The notes beneath the pieces are model-generated. The model did not search any database. It saw nothing but the letters and a program-made list of their open reading frames with translations, and had not been told where the DNA came from. Below are positions 1 to 12,448 of a stretch of DNA of 64,000 nt, in pieces. Made by a program: the position numbers and the translations under genes. The first letter of the stretch is position 1, and each line of letters opens with the position of its first letter. This stretch comes from Gnetum montanum (Eukaryota > Streptophyta > Gnetopsida > Gnetales > Gnetaceae). The stretch lies in NCBI GenBank assembly GCA_015680685.1, contig MNCI01015796.1, forward strand, positions 833,773-897,772, written 5' to 3'.

Positions 1-1495
1 ATTTAGCAATCTCAAGTAAACCAACTAATGTCAATGAAGCCATGAAATTAAAAGTTTGAAAAGAAGCCATGGACAAAGAGTACAATGTCATCCTATGAAA
101 TAATACATTAGACTTAGTGGATGAACCAAAAGATAAAAATGTTATTGAATGCTAGTGATTATATAAAACAAAGTATAATGAAAAAGAAAAGAAACACATT
201 GATTATGAAGAAATATTTTCATTGGTGGCCAAATTTGAAACCATCAAGCTCATTCTCTCCATAGAAATACATAAGGATCTAAAGGTTTAATAAATGGATA
301 TTAACTCAAAATTTCCAAATGGATACATCAAAGAAGAAGTATACATCTACCATCCGAAAGATTATGTTATCCAAGAAAAAGACAATAAAGTGTAAAAACT
401 CAAGAAAGCTCTATATCACTTAAAGCAAGCACCCAATGCCTAGTTCTAAAGAATTAATGATTATCTCACTGAAAAAAAATATTAAAATTACATATTTGAA
501 CCAACACTATATTTCAATAAGGGGATGAATTCATCATCATATTACTATATGTAGATGAAATTATCTTTTTTGCAACAAAGAAAATGCTAGCAGAAGATTT
601 CAAGAATGACATGAAAACTAAATTCAAAATGAAGAGCCTTGAAAAACTCAAATACTTCCTAGGAATTTAAGTGAACTAGAAGAAAGAAGGAATGAATATT
701 TATCAAACCAAATATGCAAATTTCATCATTCAAAAATTAAATCTAGAAAATTAGAAGTTAGTCAATATTTCTTTCTCATATAGTTTAAAGTTAACCAACA
801 AAGATAAGACTCTCCTCATGAAACCATGTATAGAACCATGATTGAATCACTTTATTTCTCTACCACACTAGCAAAAATTTAGAATATGCAACATCATACT
901 TATTTAGATTCATGCAAGAGCTAAGACAATATCACATGTAAGCACTTGTGCACCTCCTTAAGTCTGTAAAAGAAACTTGCAACTTTGGGATCTAATTAAA
1001 GAAGACAATAAGCTTCATGCATATTCAAATGTTGATGGGTAAGAGATATGATGATAGAGAATCCACATTAGGATCTTTCATTATGCATGATAAAAATCCA
1101 TTATACTAAAAATCAAAGAAACATACATCCATTGGCTTATCCACTTGTGAAGCAGAATTTATTGTCATGGCCAAATACCTTCAATGCATTCTCTAGTTGA
1201 ATAAACTTCTCTTATACTTAGAATTCACATTTCATCTCCCTAAAAATGTGTATTATGAAAATACAATAATAATTCAACTATCCCAAAACAATGTACGTCA
1301 CAAAGAATCCAAACATATTGAAATCAAGTACTATTTCATTAAGTAAGAAGTGAAAGAAGAAACCATCAAACTTATTTAAATTAGTTCAAAAGAACAACTT
1401 GCTAACTTACTAATAAAAAATATCATAGGTTCAAGTGCCTCCATGAATCTATAGGAATTTAGAGCATGAAAAAGAAAGAAGAAAGTAAAGGTAAA
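1..1495 (+). pseudogene. Ty1/copia pol remnant (RT and RNase H end)
   Basis: Translation in shifting frames gives the conserved end of a copia polyprotein. The RT opening (EAMDKEYNVI, NTLDLV) lies at about 60-125 and KKALYHLKQAP at about 400-435. The RT catalytic box near 545-590 reads LLYVDEII where YVDD is expected, so the second catalytic aspartate is lost. The RNase H blocks STCEAEF (about 1,140) and SKHIEIKY (about 1,310) follow in order. Many stops and frameshifts make it non-functional. Gag, protease and integrase would lie to the left of the window. A purine-rich stretch and an LTR-like start follow at 1,520-1,530, as expected for the 3' end. The family call is firm; the lineage within copia is not resolved. 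Confidence 0.85.
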
Positions 1496-1528
1496 GAATG
1501 AAGATTGCCTTCCACTATCAAGAGGGAT

Positions 1529-1850
1529 TGTTGGTTTTTTAGATTAGAGGATAATAAATTTTTAGTTATTTTAATAAAATATAGGAAATTTCTATATTTA
1601 TGGATATTTATAATGTTATTCTAGCCTCAATTGATTATTATATTTAATTTTTAAAATTTTTTTAATGATGGGAATATATTGTATTATTTTAAGTAAACTT
1701 TGCCCCACTTATCACACACATATATATCTAAGGAATATATTTAAAATTTGAGCATGTAGTCATAAGAATAATTTTAGCAATAATTTTACTAGATCATCAA
1801 CAATTCATCAATCTTTCACCAATTCATCAATTTACCAACATTCATCAACA
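1529..1850 (+). repeat. Probable 3' LTR of the copia remnant
   Basis: The pol remnant ends next to a purine-rich AAGAGGGAT, followed at once by TGTTGG, the usual copia LTR start. A matching CAACA end occurs at 1,840 and again at 1,850, giving an LTR of about 310-320 bp. The 5' LTR is outside the window, so the limits rest only on the terminal TG/CA and the polypurine tract. Confidence 0.45.
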
Positions 1851-4460
1851 TCATTCATTATTATTTACTTAATCTTGTAAGTTGAATAGTCAAAATTGGG
1901 GGATGTCACTATTCTAATTATATATTAGTAATTTTGAAATATTTTTGGTGATTTTAATTTATTTAAAAGCTAGAATATATTTCTATATTTAGTTAAAATT
2001 TCATCTTAGAATTTATTGCAATTTAGAAGAAATTTTCTCTACAATTTGCCATATTTTCTAAGTCCCTAAATTTTCATAGAATGAATGATGGTGAATTATT
2101 ATATTATTTCTCCCACACATCACAACGATTTGATGTGATTGTAGATTTATTTGAAAGCTAATATCTATGGTAAGGTTAAACAGTAATTTTAGCACAAAAA
2201 ACTTAACAATGGTTGATTTATCATCTCTCAAACTTACACTACTAGAATTACCATGACTTTTGATAGATTAGAAAGAACATAACATAACCTTTGTTTCTAC
2301 ATCTCGTTTTAGTAATTTATTTTTGCAAACTGTATAGAAATTTCTAAGCTTTCCAAAAATATAAATTTTATTAGCTAATTCATAATGAAGTCAAAATAAC
2401 CAAGCAATTATTTTGCTAACTAAAATTCCTTCACTTAACTATTTTCATCTTATTCCAACAAGTAACACAAAGTCAACTTCAAAGAAAACATGAGACTTAG
2501 CTAAAACTAAAAACATGTGAAACTAAGTCATAGTACACTAGATTCATTTCTATAAAAGTTAACCCATTATTAAGCATTTTTTCATTAGGCATTTAGAAAA
2601 AGAATAGATGAGAAGATGCAAGGAAAATATGACAATCCATTGGGATATGTAGTAGGAAGATTAGGCAAGGAAAGAAAATTTTAGGAAATACCATAACTAA
2701 TCTAGAAGTATTGTGGAGGTTTATTTAGATTAATCTAGTAAAATTCTAGTGGATTTGTAGTGAATCGACATTAATAGCAATGCACTAAGGACTAGTATTA
2801 AAACTAAAAATATGGCAATCTCATAAGGCTAATTAGTATATTTATAAATGCCTTGATTTCTTCAAATATTTTCTACAATTTTCCCAATTTCTACAATTTA
2901 TAGCAATTTTTATAAAAGTTATGCTAGGATCAAACAAGGTTGAATAGATTAGAAAATGATGCTTAGAGATAGGTTGTCTTTTTTGAAAAGAAATTATGTT
3001 AACCTTAAAATAATTTTTAGAAATTTTATAAAAATAGTTTTAATAATGAAAATAGCATTCATGGTCCTATGTTAGTAATGTTTTCCTTTTTTTCAATTTT
3101 TCTTAATAATTTAAGTTTATAACTACATGTTTTTTCAATTTAATAGCTTGTGATATCCATACAAATATAAAACATTGATTTTTCAATTCTTTCACATCAT
3201 TTTGCATCCTAACCTTTAATGCACATCATAATCTGCATTACAACTTGCAAAAACTATTTTGACCAACATAAGGATGGGGTCACAACATATCAAAATATAG
3301 TGGCAATGATGTTTTCAACATTTTATGTTTTTTGAAATTCCTAAAAATTGATAAAATTTATGTTTTAATCTTAAACATTAGGGGGAAGAATGAAAGAGAG
3401 AAAATATAGTTATAGCTTTCTAAATGTATATTTTAAGCATAAAAATTAATTTGGAAGTCCAAGGTCATTTCTAGCTAGCCTTGGAAAACAATGTCATTAC
3501 TAAGAAATGTATTACATTTCAAAATCATCCTAAGAGGAGGTCAAAGAATAATTTTTGAGATAAAAAGAATGATAAAAAGGCTTGAAAAAATTGAGTTAAA
3601 AGATAAATTGATAGAATAGGAATTTCCACCACCATCTTAAGATTGCAAATGATTGATTTGTATGCATATGAGATTATTATGAGATTGATGGGTGGATCAC
3701 ATGTTAACTAGTTGTGATTGAAAGTAGAGTTAGCACTAAGAAAAGTGGACTAGTTGATTTGTAAGAAAATCCTAGTTACATTCTAAGTTAGTCCCACTAG
3801 TTCCATAACCTTTGTTAGGAATCATATCCTAAGTAAGAGTTGATTAATTCTTGACTTCTTTTTGGTATCTAGAAGATCAACTGTAGTCATCAAATGGATT
3901 ATTGATGCAAACTATTTATTGATCCTGACATAAAGACAAGAAAACTAATAAAATACCTACAAGCATATTTAGTTGATTTAATTTTAGTAATTAGTGATTT
4001 TAATAATTAACATGTACTTTTTAGCATTGGCACATGTTATACATTAATGAAATTGAGTGAAGGGTGCTAAAAATGTCTAGTTGCTTGGTGATGATGGTAG
4101 AAGAGGAAGGTGTTTTTATTTACAATATCTATATTTTCCATAGTATTGATTATGTTTTGTTTGATATTTATTTGTATTGCTAACCATTTTATGCAAGATG
4201 TATATCCCACTCCATTATACATGTTGATAGATCATATAGGAAATGATTATAATGTAAATCCTACTTATTCATGTTTGTATTGATCTCCTTTTTTACTTAA
4301 TTTTAGAAAATAATGAAGTTGGTGAGTCCAAAAATGCTAATAAATTATAGAAAATAGTTAGACTTTAATTTTATACTACAATTTGAGATTCATGATAAGA
4401 GATACTCAAAGCATGTGATGATCAATGATGAATTATATACTACTCAACCTGAAATATTTT
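1851..4460. other. AT-rich intergenic sequence, no gene seen
   Basis: No reading frame with recognisable protein motifs on either strand and no RNA gene seen. The sequence is A/T-rich with short homopolymer runs, consistent with very old repeat debris. Confidence 0.6.
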
Positions 4461-4520
4461 AGGAGGAAGATTCTTAAAAGGAGAAAATGTAACACCCTAG
4501 ATTTAAAACCCACTTTTCTT
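4461..4520 (+). repeat. Polypurine tract and LTR start signature (gypsy type)
   Basis: A purine-rich stretch (AGGAGGAAGA, then AAAAGGAGAAAA) is followed at 4,488 by TGTAACACCCTAG, a start common in plant Ty3/gypsy LTRs. The right end of this LTR was not found. A second start-like sequence, TGTCATACCCC, lies at 5,110 without a polypurine tract. Confidence 0.35.
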
Positions 4521-6374
4521 TTGTTGGTATGTCTTGTAGATTAAACCTTTGATGTGTTATACCTAGCCTACTGTTATGCATTACCTTCTTCTATCTAGTG
4601 TGCTTTACTTGTACAAAGTAATTTTCTACTTTACTAACAAATTTAATATTGGTCTATCACTATTTGATTCTAGTTTTCTATGTTGAATTTTATATTTTAT
4701 TTTTATAAAGGAAATGTGCACTAACCTTTTTTTTGTCTATGAGTGGATAGGTATTAACTACTAGAAGGGTCATCATACATGGAATTATACATCATACTTA
4801 TTATATATGTACATGTGATATTTGATTACATTCTTTTCTATTTAATTAATTTAATATTTTATCCATGAATTAGAATGATCAAAATAGGAATATAGATTCA
4901 AGCTATCTTATTGAGGTTTTAACTAAAGATCTCATGTAGCTTATAATCCATATACGTTTCACATTATCTATCAAAAAGTAATAATATGGATAGATATTGA
5001 AAATACATTACTTTTAAAAATAGAATACATTTTTTAATTTTAGCTTTGAGTAACATGTAATTTCTAGGTTTTAGTCATCTAATCAAATTTCCCATTAACT
5101 AAATCCTATTGTCATACCCCAAATTTTGACTTAATAATTCCAATGATAAAATTAGATATAGTAGCTTGAACTTAGACATGTGATATTATAATGCTTATAA
5201 ACTTAAGAAAGAATAGACCATAAGCATTTTAGAACTAAAACTTAAATTCTAAAAGTGCCTAGTATGAAAAGAAAATTCACATCAGGGTACATATAATCAA
5301 ATATCATATAGCATAGTCCAAATATCAAGAACTTAACAATTAATGTAATCAGTACATCCATCCAAAATATCAAGTTCATCAATACATAAGATCTCAAAGA
5401 AAATCCAAAACTAGAAATAAATAAATAGATCAATTAATTAGAGCTATAATAACCACCAAGCTTCTATCTCTTCCTACCTAAATCTACATACAAGTATGTA
5501 GGAATGATTAGAGATCTTTTGGTATATCCAAACACCTTAGTGCATTTGAAACAAGTTATAGAATTGGACCACATGCTATAGAAAAAGATCATCTCAAGAT
5601 CCACAATATTAGAGTTCATATGAAAATCCAAAAATCATGATGTCAAATAAAATATTAAGAAAATATTTTATATGTGATCATTCTAGTGATTAATCCTCCT
5701 CAAGGACTAGTTGACCAAGTCTTATATATCTTGGATGTAGTCAAAGATCTTTGTCAAGGACTAGTTAACCAACATCACCTAGCTTGGATAAACTTAATCC
5801 TAAAAGTAATTCTTATTGTCTACCTATCCCTATCATTTTGAATTAAAAAACTACAGATTAGTCTCATGAACAATCACAAGTGACCTAAATAGACACTAGT
5901 CGAAAACTAGTATTCCATAGAATGTTTTTCCATTATCATAGCTTATGCACATTCATAGGAAATGTGGGTTAAGTATGATAGTCAATCCAAAACTTCACAA
6001 TTTCTACTCATGAGTACATAGAATAAGTAATCAAGGTATAATCATTGATGACATGGATCAAGTACTAGTGTAGGACACCTCTTCCGATACCTTTGTTGTA
6101 CACTACATACTGTGTATCTTTTTTTGTTTATTTTTTTGGGGATTATTCTTGGATGTTTTGGGGTGTTTTTAGCTCATTTTTATGAGTTTAGGGGGTTCCA
6201 AGTATTGACCTTTTGGTATGTCAAAATCTTAAGGAAAATGAAAAACAAGCTTGTTTGTGTGGTTATGTGATTATTTTGTTTACAAGACAAAAACTTAGAT
6301 CAAGACAAGAAGGTTTGTAGAAGTTTGATGAACATTGATAAGGATTGAAGTTTTCAAATAACAAAGGAAGCTAA
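4521..6374. other. AT-rich sequence, possible LTR body, no gene seen
   Basis: No supported coding sequence. Part of this is probably the body of the LTR starting at 4,488. Short minus-strand frames here are hydrophobic and A/T-driven without family motifs, and were left out. Confidence 0.5.
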
Positions 6375-6612
6375 AGAAAGACATCTCTGAGAAATAGTAG
6401 ACATCTTGGTAGAATTGGAGACAACACAGAAGAAGATGTCTCTGAAAAATAGCAAATATCTTTTATTAGGAAAAGACATCTTTCACTAGACAAAGACATC
6501 ATCATAGAATGAAGGCCAATCACAAAAAGATGTATTTTTCTAGACAAATATGTCTTCCCAGAATGGACACCAAATGCAAAAAGACATCTTAGCCATGAAG
6601 AAGACATCTTCC
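6375..6612. repeat. Short array of AGACATCT motifs in both orientations
   Basis: AGACATCT or close variants and the reverse form AGATGTCT recur about nine times in 240 bp, at roughly 6,379, 6,401, 6,433, 6,475, 6,502, 6,529, 6,546, 6,580 and 6,602, spaced 20-45 bp. The array ends a few bases before the LTR at 6,624. The form AAGATGTCT also appears twice near 33,670-33,700. Its role is unknown. Confidence 0.5.
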
Positions 6613-6623
6613 ATGACTGTTAG

Positions 6624-7196
6624 TATGACATCCCATCCCCAAGTGTCATGGAAAATGTTAAATATATGTTATATTAGATGCTATGTGTAAGAAGAAAATA
6701 TATCAAACATAAAATATATGTAACATTTGACATTATGCATAAAATAAATAATAGAGATAAATGTAGAAGGAGAAAGAAAAGAATACTTTATTCATATGGA
6801 ATAAAGTATCTAGATCATGCTCTGAGAGTGTTCCTTGGGGTTTTCTTTCTTTGGCATCTACCCCTTAGAGGTAATCCAACACTACCACCATGGTTAGGCC
6901 TATATCTAGTCATAAGAGATGGCCTATCTACTTCCTGTCCTACTTCACCTAACTTTCATGACTTACCTTATTGACTCTACCACTCCATGCTTGGCACAAC
7001 CTCAAAGCCTGGGTATAAATGCCTTAGGTCAAACCCCCAAAGGTTACCTCAAGAGACATGTCCATTATTACAATGCATCCTTTTGGGTCTTAATTACAAC
7101 TACCCTTTCAGGTCTTGTTACAATAATGATAACACTTATCATGAAGAGGCACCATCTCCGTTTGCAACAAAATCATTTAGAAATAGGAACGTGACA
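6624..7196 (-). repeat. LTR of gypsy family 1, 3' LTR of a minus-strand element
   Basis: This is an inverted copy of the LTR at 38,837-39,410 and is alignable by eye over its full 573 bp. On the minus strand it begins TGTCACG and ends GGATGTCATA. The minus strand just upstream carries a polypurine tract (7,197-7,212), so this is a 3' LTR whose internal region lies at higher coordinates. The 5-base flanks (GTTAG and ATCTA) do not match, so it is not a solo LTR with a visible target duplication. Several short frames inside it are not genes. Confidence 0.8.
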
Positions 7197-7212
7197 ATCT
7201 ACCCCTCTTAGG
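7197..7212 (-). other. Polypurine tract of the minus-strand element
   Basis: On the minus strand this reads CCTAAGAGGGGTAGAT and abuts the LTR start TGTCACG, the usual place for the plus-strand primer of a Ty3/gypsy element. Confidence 0.6.
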
Positions 7213-8490
7213 TTTTGTCCATCCTCAAATGAGTCCATGTTCACTATCTTTTTCCAACTCCAATGCTTTCTTTCATGATCCTATGTTTCAATAATTTGAT
7301 TTCTTCTTTGAACTTGAATTTGTTTCTTTCTTATTTTGCAAATAAACTATATGTGAGAAAAATATATGAAAAATTAAATATTCCTTTTCTTAATACTTAC
7401 TTCATTTTCTAAGATAATGAAAAGAGGTGAATTAAAGATCTACTAACCATCAATCACTAGTCCTAACAAGGGTCAGACAAAGTGCAACTCATATCTAGTT
7501 ACCCAAGTAAAGGCAAGGCAAATTTTTTATTCTCAAATTTCATTACCTTAGACACTACATTTATCTAATTAAAATACAAATTAGACAATGAAGAAAATAA
7601 TAAGATTTATCAATAAAAGTAAGGATGAGATACTTCCTAATCTTGATCAATCTTATGAATTGATGAAAGTAATTGTAATTTTTCCATAAGTAATATATGA
7701 TCAAATCATCTTGTTCAGGATGGCAAGGCTTAATCTTGATTCCTCTAAACTTCTTCTTTAGAAATTAACTCTAGTAATATGGTAACTTGGAAGAATCAAA
7801 CATCATACCAAATATAATCCAAGGCTTCAATGAAGAATGTTGTTTATCCATCCTTATTAGTCATAGTATAGTAATTGTTAAACTATGGTTCTTGATTAGT
7901 ACTATCCATCAACATCATCTGTCCCTAAATTTTGGAATCTGATTTATCTATTGAAGATTCAAAGTAAGAAAAATCTACACTGGCAAATGGAACTTCATAT
8001 TGAATTGATGGAAATATCTTCTTCACATCAGGTTCATCTTCTAAGGATTCCTTTACACATCCATATTTTAAAAATTGATAAACAATTGTTGGCACATTTG
8101 GCCATTCCATGGAACAGTTGGAATATTTTATTTAAAATTGGCACAATCCCTGGTTGTAAATTTGTAGTTTTAGTATTGTGAGTTGATGGGTATTTTTGAA
8201 GAAACATCCACTGGTAAATAATTTTGATGTTGAGGCCTTCTTGGAAAGCAAGATTAAAATGCCTTTATTGAAGATTGGAATAGCAAACAAAGGATGAAAT
8301 TATTTACCGCAAAAAGCATACTCCCCGCTAATGTTGGATGATGGATTATTAAGATCCACTTAAGAGTTGGAAGCATGCGGAAGACCTCATGAATGGATTA
8401 CCAACAGGTTTCGAATTTCATTCGGTAAATTTAATTAACAAATGATGAGAAGGTTTTTGTTGTAGAAAAAATCGAATAAAACAACAAAAA
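7213..8490. other. Decayed internal region, no gene recognised
   Basis: By position this should be the 3' internal part of the minus-strand gypsy element, but no integrase or RT motif survives that I can read. Short frames at 7,925-8,181 on both strands show no family motif. Confidence 0.4.
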
Positions 8491-8781
8491 TATCAAAGAC
8501 ATCAGCATCGGCTTGGGCTTGGGCATCACCCTGGGCACCAGCATCACCAGAAATGGCTCCAGATTCTCAAGGAATACTTCCAAAACCTGTGAGTGGAGGA
8601 CAGATGGCCAGCAGTGGGAGGATGCACAGCGGCGGATGAAAGATCAACGGCGGTAGAAGAGAAGCCTCTATCGCGCGCGCAGTGGCTACAACCTCGGCTT
8701 TGGCGCAGATCTGGCAGAGGGAGGCGCAGCCAGCGAGCAAAGGGGCAAGTAACATAAAGAAACTGTCAGCAAGTCTTCACC
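8491..8781 (-). other. GC-rich sequence downstream of the exon, with a CpG run
   Basis: This stretch contains CGCGCGCGC (about 8,671-8,681) and a repetitive part near 8,510-8,560 that reads GDAGAQGDAQAQADAD on the minus strand. It is clearly compositionally distinct from its flanks. It may be 3' untranslated sequence of the exon at 8,782-8,958 or part of a second captured fragment. No function assigned. Confidence 0.35.
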
Positions 8782-8958
8782 TCATCTGGGATTGATAGGG
8801 TTTCCAGGTGTGACCAAGGGTTTGGTCGATCCAAAGATGCCTCGTCCGCGTACACCAAGGGCAGTGGCAGTTCCAGGTTTCACAGATCCAACAAAAGCTT
8901 CTCCTTGAAGTGCGACAACGCCGGCTTCAACGGCAGCAGCGGCAGATACGAATTTTCT
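8782..8958 (-). CDS. Unidentified terminal exon in a GC-rich island
   Basis: On the minus strand an open stretch runs from just after a splice-acceptor-like sequence (TTTTATCCTTGAACAG) to a TGA stop at 8,784-8,782. It encodes about 58 residues rich in Ala, Gly and Val (segments AAAAVEAGVVALQGEAF, KPGTATALGVRGRGIFG and VTPGNPINPR). GC content and codon use differ sharply from the AT-rich surroundings, and there are no internal stops. I do not recognise the family. It may be the last exon of a host gene or of a captured gene fragment. A possible first exon lies upstream at 9,035-9,250 on the same strand. The open frame is certain; that it is expressed is inference. Confidence 0.35.
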   Translation of the reverse strand, partial: RKFVSAAAAVEAGVVALQGEAFVGSVKPGTATALGVRGRGIFGSTKPLVTPGNPINPR

Positions 8959-9034
8959 CTGTTCAAGGATAAAACACCTTGTAAAATTTCTGTATAATCA
9001 TCAAAACTGGAAGAGCACTTGTGAGAGGCGAAGG

Positions 9035-9250
9035 CTAGAATGGTTGCAGAATCTTATGGGACACAGGGCGACATTTCCTAACACGGTGGCTAAGCCTTCT
9101 CTCGTGATGGCAATTGTTGGTAACGATTTTTGGCAGGGCAAGATAATTTGAATTAGTTGCTGGCAGTTCTAGGCCTAGCGCCTTCACATTCAGGCTTGAT
9201 ATTTTGAATTTAAATTTTCCAGCCATTTTCATACGGGTGAAAGTGCACAT
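9035..9250 (-). CDS. Possible first exon or short ORF upstream of the GC-rich exon
   Basis: This minus-strand frame of 71 codons has an internal start giving MKMAGKFKFKISSLNVKALG. The N-terminal part is rich in Lys, Ser, Asn and Leu with few acidic residues, as in an organelle transit peptide, and the C-terminal part is rich in Arg and His. It lies about 80 bp upstream of the acceptor of the terminal exon at 8,782-8,958. That is a short but possible intron, though I see no convincing donor. It could equally be a chance frame. No homolog recognised. Confidence 0.2.
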   Translation of the reverse strand: MCTFTRMKMAGKFKFKISSLNVKALGLELPATNSNYLALPKIVTNNCHHERRLSHRVRKCRPVSHKILQPF

Positions 9251-9439
9251 GAATTATTTAGGATTAACATACCAGCAACATTTATGCCAAGGTAGATATT
9301 ATGTTATCACCTTGTTTATAAAATCACTAAGAACTTCAATAAGCTTTCTTCAAAATTTTAAAACAAGTAAAAAATGAAAGGCTATTAAAGCTATAATTGT
9401 AAACAATTATAAGAAATTATTGGATTTATTTTTCAAAAG

Positions 9440-10009
9440 CAATATTTATCTCCTAACTTCCTAACTTCCTAAGTTAATACTCCCTAACTTGTTGGGCAAG
9501 TTACTTGGGAGAGAAGTTAGGTAAGATATTTTTGAATATGTAACTTCCCTACCTACCTTGGAACCCTATAAAAAGGCTTCAGGGGTCAAGGAGAAGGAGG
9601 ACTTTTTGAAGGGAATTTTTGAAAGGACCTTTTGGAAGGGCTTTTGGGGGGGTCTCATACATCATACTTTGGAAAGCTATTAGCTAGCACTTAGGCTCTT
9701 ACTTGAAGACACACTTTGGGTCTTGAGAAGAGCATTTGTAAAGAAGATTGCTTGTGAGATGGCTTGCTAAAGAAAAGATTTCAGCCTCTTTTTCATGGTC
9801 CTGTGAGTTATGTATTTTATTTTTTATTTTGTTTAAATTGTTTAGCTAGTGGTTTAGATAGTATCATCCTTGGCAAGTAATTTTGGATTTTTAGATTGCT
9901 TTTACCGTTCTTGTTGCACGATTGAAAATTTCTATTAAAATTTTGCCATAGAAGAGCTTGTGTTTAAAAGCCTTAAGAGCATTTTAGTAGTAAATTGTTA
10001 TTGTGCAAC
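9440..10009 (+). repeat. LTR-like promoter region cut by an assembly gap
   Basis: A clear TATA box (CCCTATAAAAAGGC, TATA at 9,567) is followed by a purine-rich, untranslated-looking stretch up to the gap. Directly after the gap, at 10,534, GGTATCTGGGCC resembles the initiator-Met tRNA primer-binding site GGTATCAGAGCC (10 of 12). This is best explained as U3-R-U5 of a plus-strand LTR whose end lies in the gap. The left limit is not defined. Confidence 0.4.
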
Positions 10010-10533
10010 NNNNNNNNNNNNNNNNNNNNNNNNNNNNNNNNNNNNNNNNNNNNNNNNNNNNNNNNNNNNNNNNNNNNNNNNNNNNNNNNNNNNNNNNNNN
10101 NNNNNNNNNNNNNNNNNNNNNNNNNNNNNNNNNNNNNNNNNNNNNNNNNNNNNNNNNNNNNNNNNNNNNNNNNNNNNNNNNNNNNNNNNNNNNNNNNNNN
10201 NNNNNNNNNNNNNNNNNNNNNNNNNNNNNNNNNNNNNNNNNNNNNNNNNNNNNNNNNNNNNNNNNNNNNNNNNNNNNNNNNNNNNNNNNNNNNNNNNNNN
10301 NNNNNNNNNNNNNNNNNNNNNNNNNNNNNNNNNNNNNNNNNNNNNNNNNNNNNNNNNNNNNNNNNNNNNNNNNNNNNNNNNNNNNNNNNNNNNNNNNNNN
10401 NNNNNNNNNNNNNNNNNNNNNNNNNNNNNNNNNNNNNNNNNNNNNNNNNNNNNNNNNNNNNNNNNNNNNNNNNNNNNNNNNNNNNNNNNNNNNNNNNNNN
10501 NNNNNNNNNNNNNNNNNNNNNNNNNNNNNNNNN
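10010..10533. other. Assembly gap (N run)
   Basis: 524 Ns. Reading frames that cross it are meaningless. Confidence 1.
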
Positions 10534-10556
10534 GGTATCTGGGCCTTGGTGTTGCC
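10534..10556 (+). other. Degenerate primer-binding-site-like sequence
   Basis: GGTATCTGGGCC immediately right of the gap differs at two of 12 positions from the initiator-Met PBS of many plant LTR elements. Its position fits the LTR-like region on the other side of the gap. Confidence 0.35.
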
Positions 10557-12240
10557 AGAGACCAGCAGGCACCTAAATCCTGTTCGAGGACACTCGTTGG
10601 CAGTCGCATCCCAAACGGTCGCCAACAACAATACTTCCAACTTTTGCATTAAAGTCTTCATAAAGAATAAAGGGAATTTAATCAGTATAACTTAGGAATA
10701 ACTTATTCTTCAAACTTTCTTCTATGTGTTGAATCAAGTATGATCCTTAACACAATCTAACATTGGAACATGTAGGTTTGATAATCAAATATGTGTTGAC
10801 TATACATATACATCTTCTTGATAGATGGACTTTTAGAATTACTACCAAGGATATGTGATTTTTCCAAAATCTTGATCGTTCTTTCCTTTCCATCACTCAA
10901 AGTTTTGAAATTTTAAAAATCATATTTCCTAAACTCCATTCAAATATTTGTACCAATTCAAACATGGATTCTTTATAAAAGATTTTGCAACCATCCATGT
11001 TGTGATTTCTACAATAGGCTAATGTGTATGGCTTAGAAGAAGAACTTTCACAAGAACCTTTTTGCTTGTAAATACCACTATATCATATCTTTTCCAAGTC
11101 TAGTTCAAATTGATATAGAAACTCCCTTGGAAAGACTTCTTATAGTTATAAAAAATCAACATAAAAATCTTGTAACTCTTTTAAGATGCACGTGTATCAA
11201 TGTTCATGCCAATCCAAGATCCATAGTGAACATAGCACATGTTGTATGTTGCAAATTTCATTCTCATTCCTAGATTCTCCTCTAAATCATTTCTCTTTAC
11301 AATTATCATACAGCTTGTCAAAATAATATTTTGAGTCTCCATGTTATTCTACCATATGATTTGATTTGCAAAATGAATTAATACACCTTTTCTTGACCAT
11401 TTTTGTTTATTAACTGATTCTTCAACTAATAAATCAATTAATAATCAGTTGATACATCGACTGGACTAATACATCAACTAATTTCTAATGATCTTTCTAC
11501 ACCCATTGGAACACTAACTCTAGCAGTGTAACTAATGACATGCCATAGTGATCTTAAGATTACAAGCAAAGATTTAAGCATTAAATCTTAAGGTCCTAAA
11601 AGGTTAAATTCATTAGGCATAATTTATGATATTAATGAATTATCAATTATTTGGATGATAAATCTAACCTCACCATTGAGTTTATAAGGGTGAAAAATGT
11701 TGGAAATGATTATTCATATGTTGAAAATGGACATCGTTTGCTTAAGTTGCACTAAAATTAAACTCTTAAGGATGTTGAGGCACTATGTTGGGAAAGGAGT
11801 AAAAACTTATTTTTGGGATTTCCTAGGATAGATCTAACTTCACCATTAGGTCTATAAGGTTGAAATCTATAGGAAAAGACTCTTCATTCATTGAAAAAGA
11901 TTTTCAAAATTAGAAGTTATAGCTTCTAAGGTTGAAAGCCTTTGGCATGAAAAACAAGACTTCCCAAGAGGTCACCCATCTCAATTCTACTAAAAAAGAG
12001 CATGCCTAATTATGAAATTTTTATTCTTTTTACTACTAGGATGCCAAATTAAAATGTTAAAAATTATTTTTGCACATTTTTAATTAAATTAACAACTTGT
12101 CAACAAGAATTTTAAATTTTCCATCAGTTAACAGGACTTTCAAATTTTCCATCAATTGATGAAAAATTCAAATCTTCCATCTATTAATGGAGAAATTTCC
12201 CATTGCATGATAGTAATGGTTGTAGTGATGTGATAGTAGT
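10557..12240. other. No gene recognised
   Basis: AT-rich sequence with stops in all frames. No retroelement protein motifs seen. Short similar passages near 11,650 and 11,830 (CTAACCTCACCATTGAG / CTAACTTCACCATTAGG) suggest an old local duplication. Confidence 0.45.
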
Positions 12241-12448
12241 AATGATCAAAAGGAATTAGTAGTATTGGCTACGAGGTGGCTAAGCAATGAACAACAACAG
12301 CGTTGGAGGGGATGTGCATTAGTAGTAGTGTGATGATGTGTGTTGGTAGCAACATGGTGACATGCATTAGTGGTGATGTGGCAAAGAACCCATGGCATGG
12401 TTGATGTGTGGTGAGGAGGAGGAAAAACTATGTTGAGTGGCATAGCCC
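12241..12448. repeat. Low-complexity GTAGTG/GATGTG-rich stretch
   Basis: Imperfect repeats of TAGTAGTG, GATGATGTG and ATGTGGTG-type words fill about 200 bp directly before the 21-bp minisatellite. The minus-strand His/Thr/Asn-rich frame at 12,246-12,443 is a product of this composition, not a gene. Confidence 0.5.

Noticed and set aside
7951-8181. Overlapping frames on both strands at 7,925-8,181
   Set aside because: Short, mutually antisense, no motif or splice context.
9960-10695. Several long apparent reading frames across 10,010-10,533
   Set aside because: They consist almost entirely of unknown residues from the N gap; none has real coding support.
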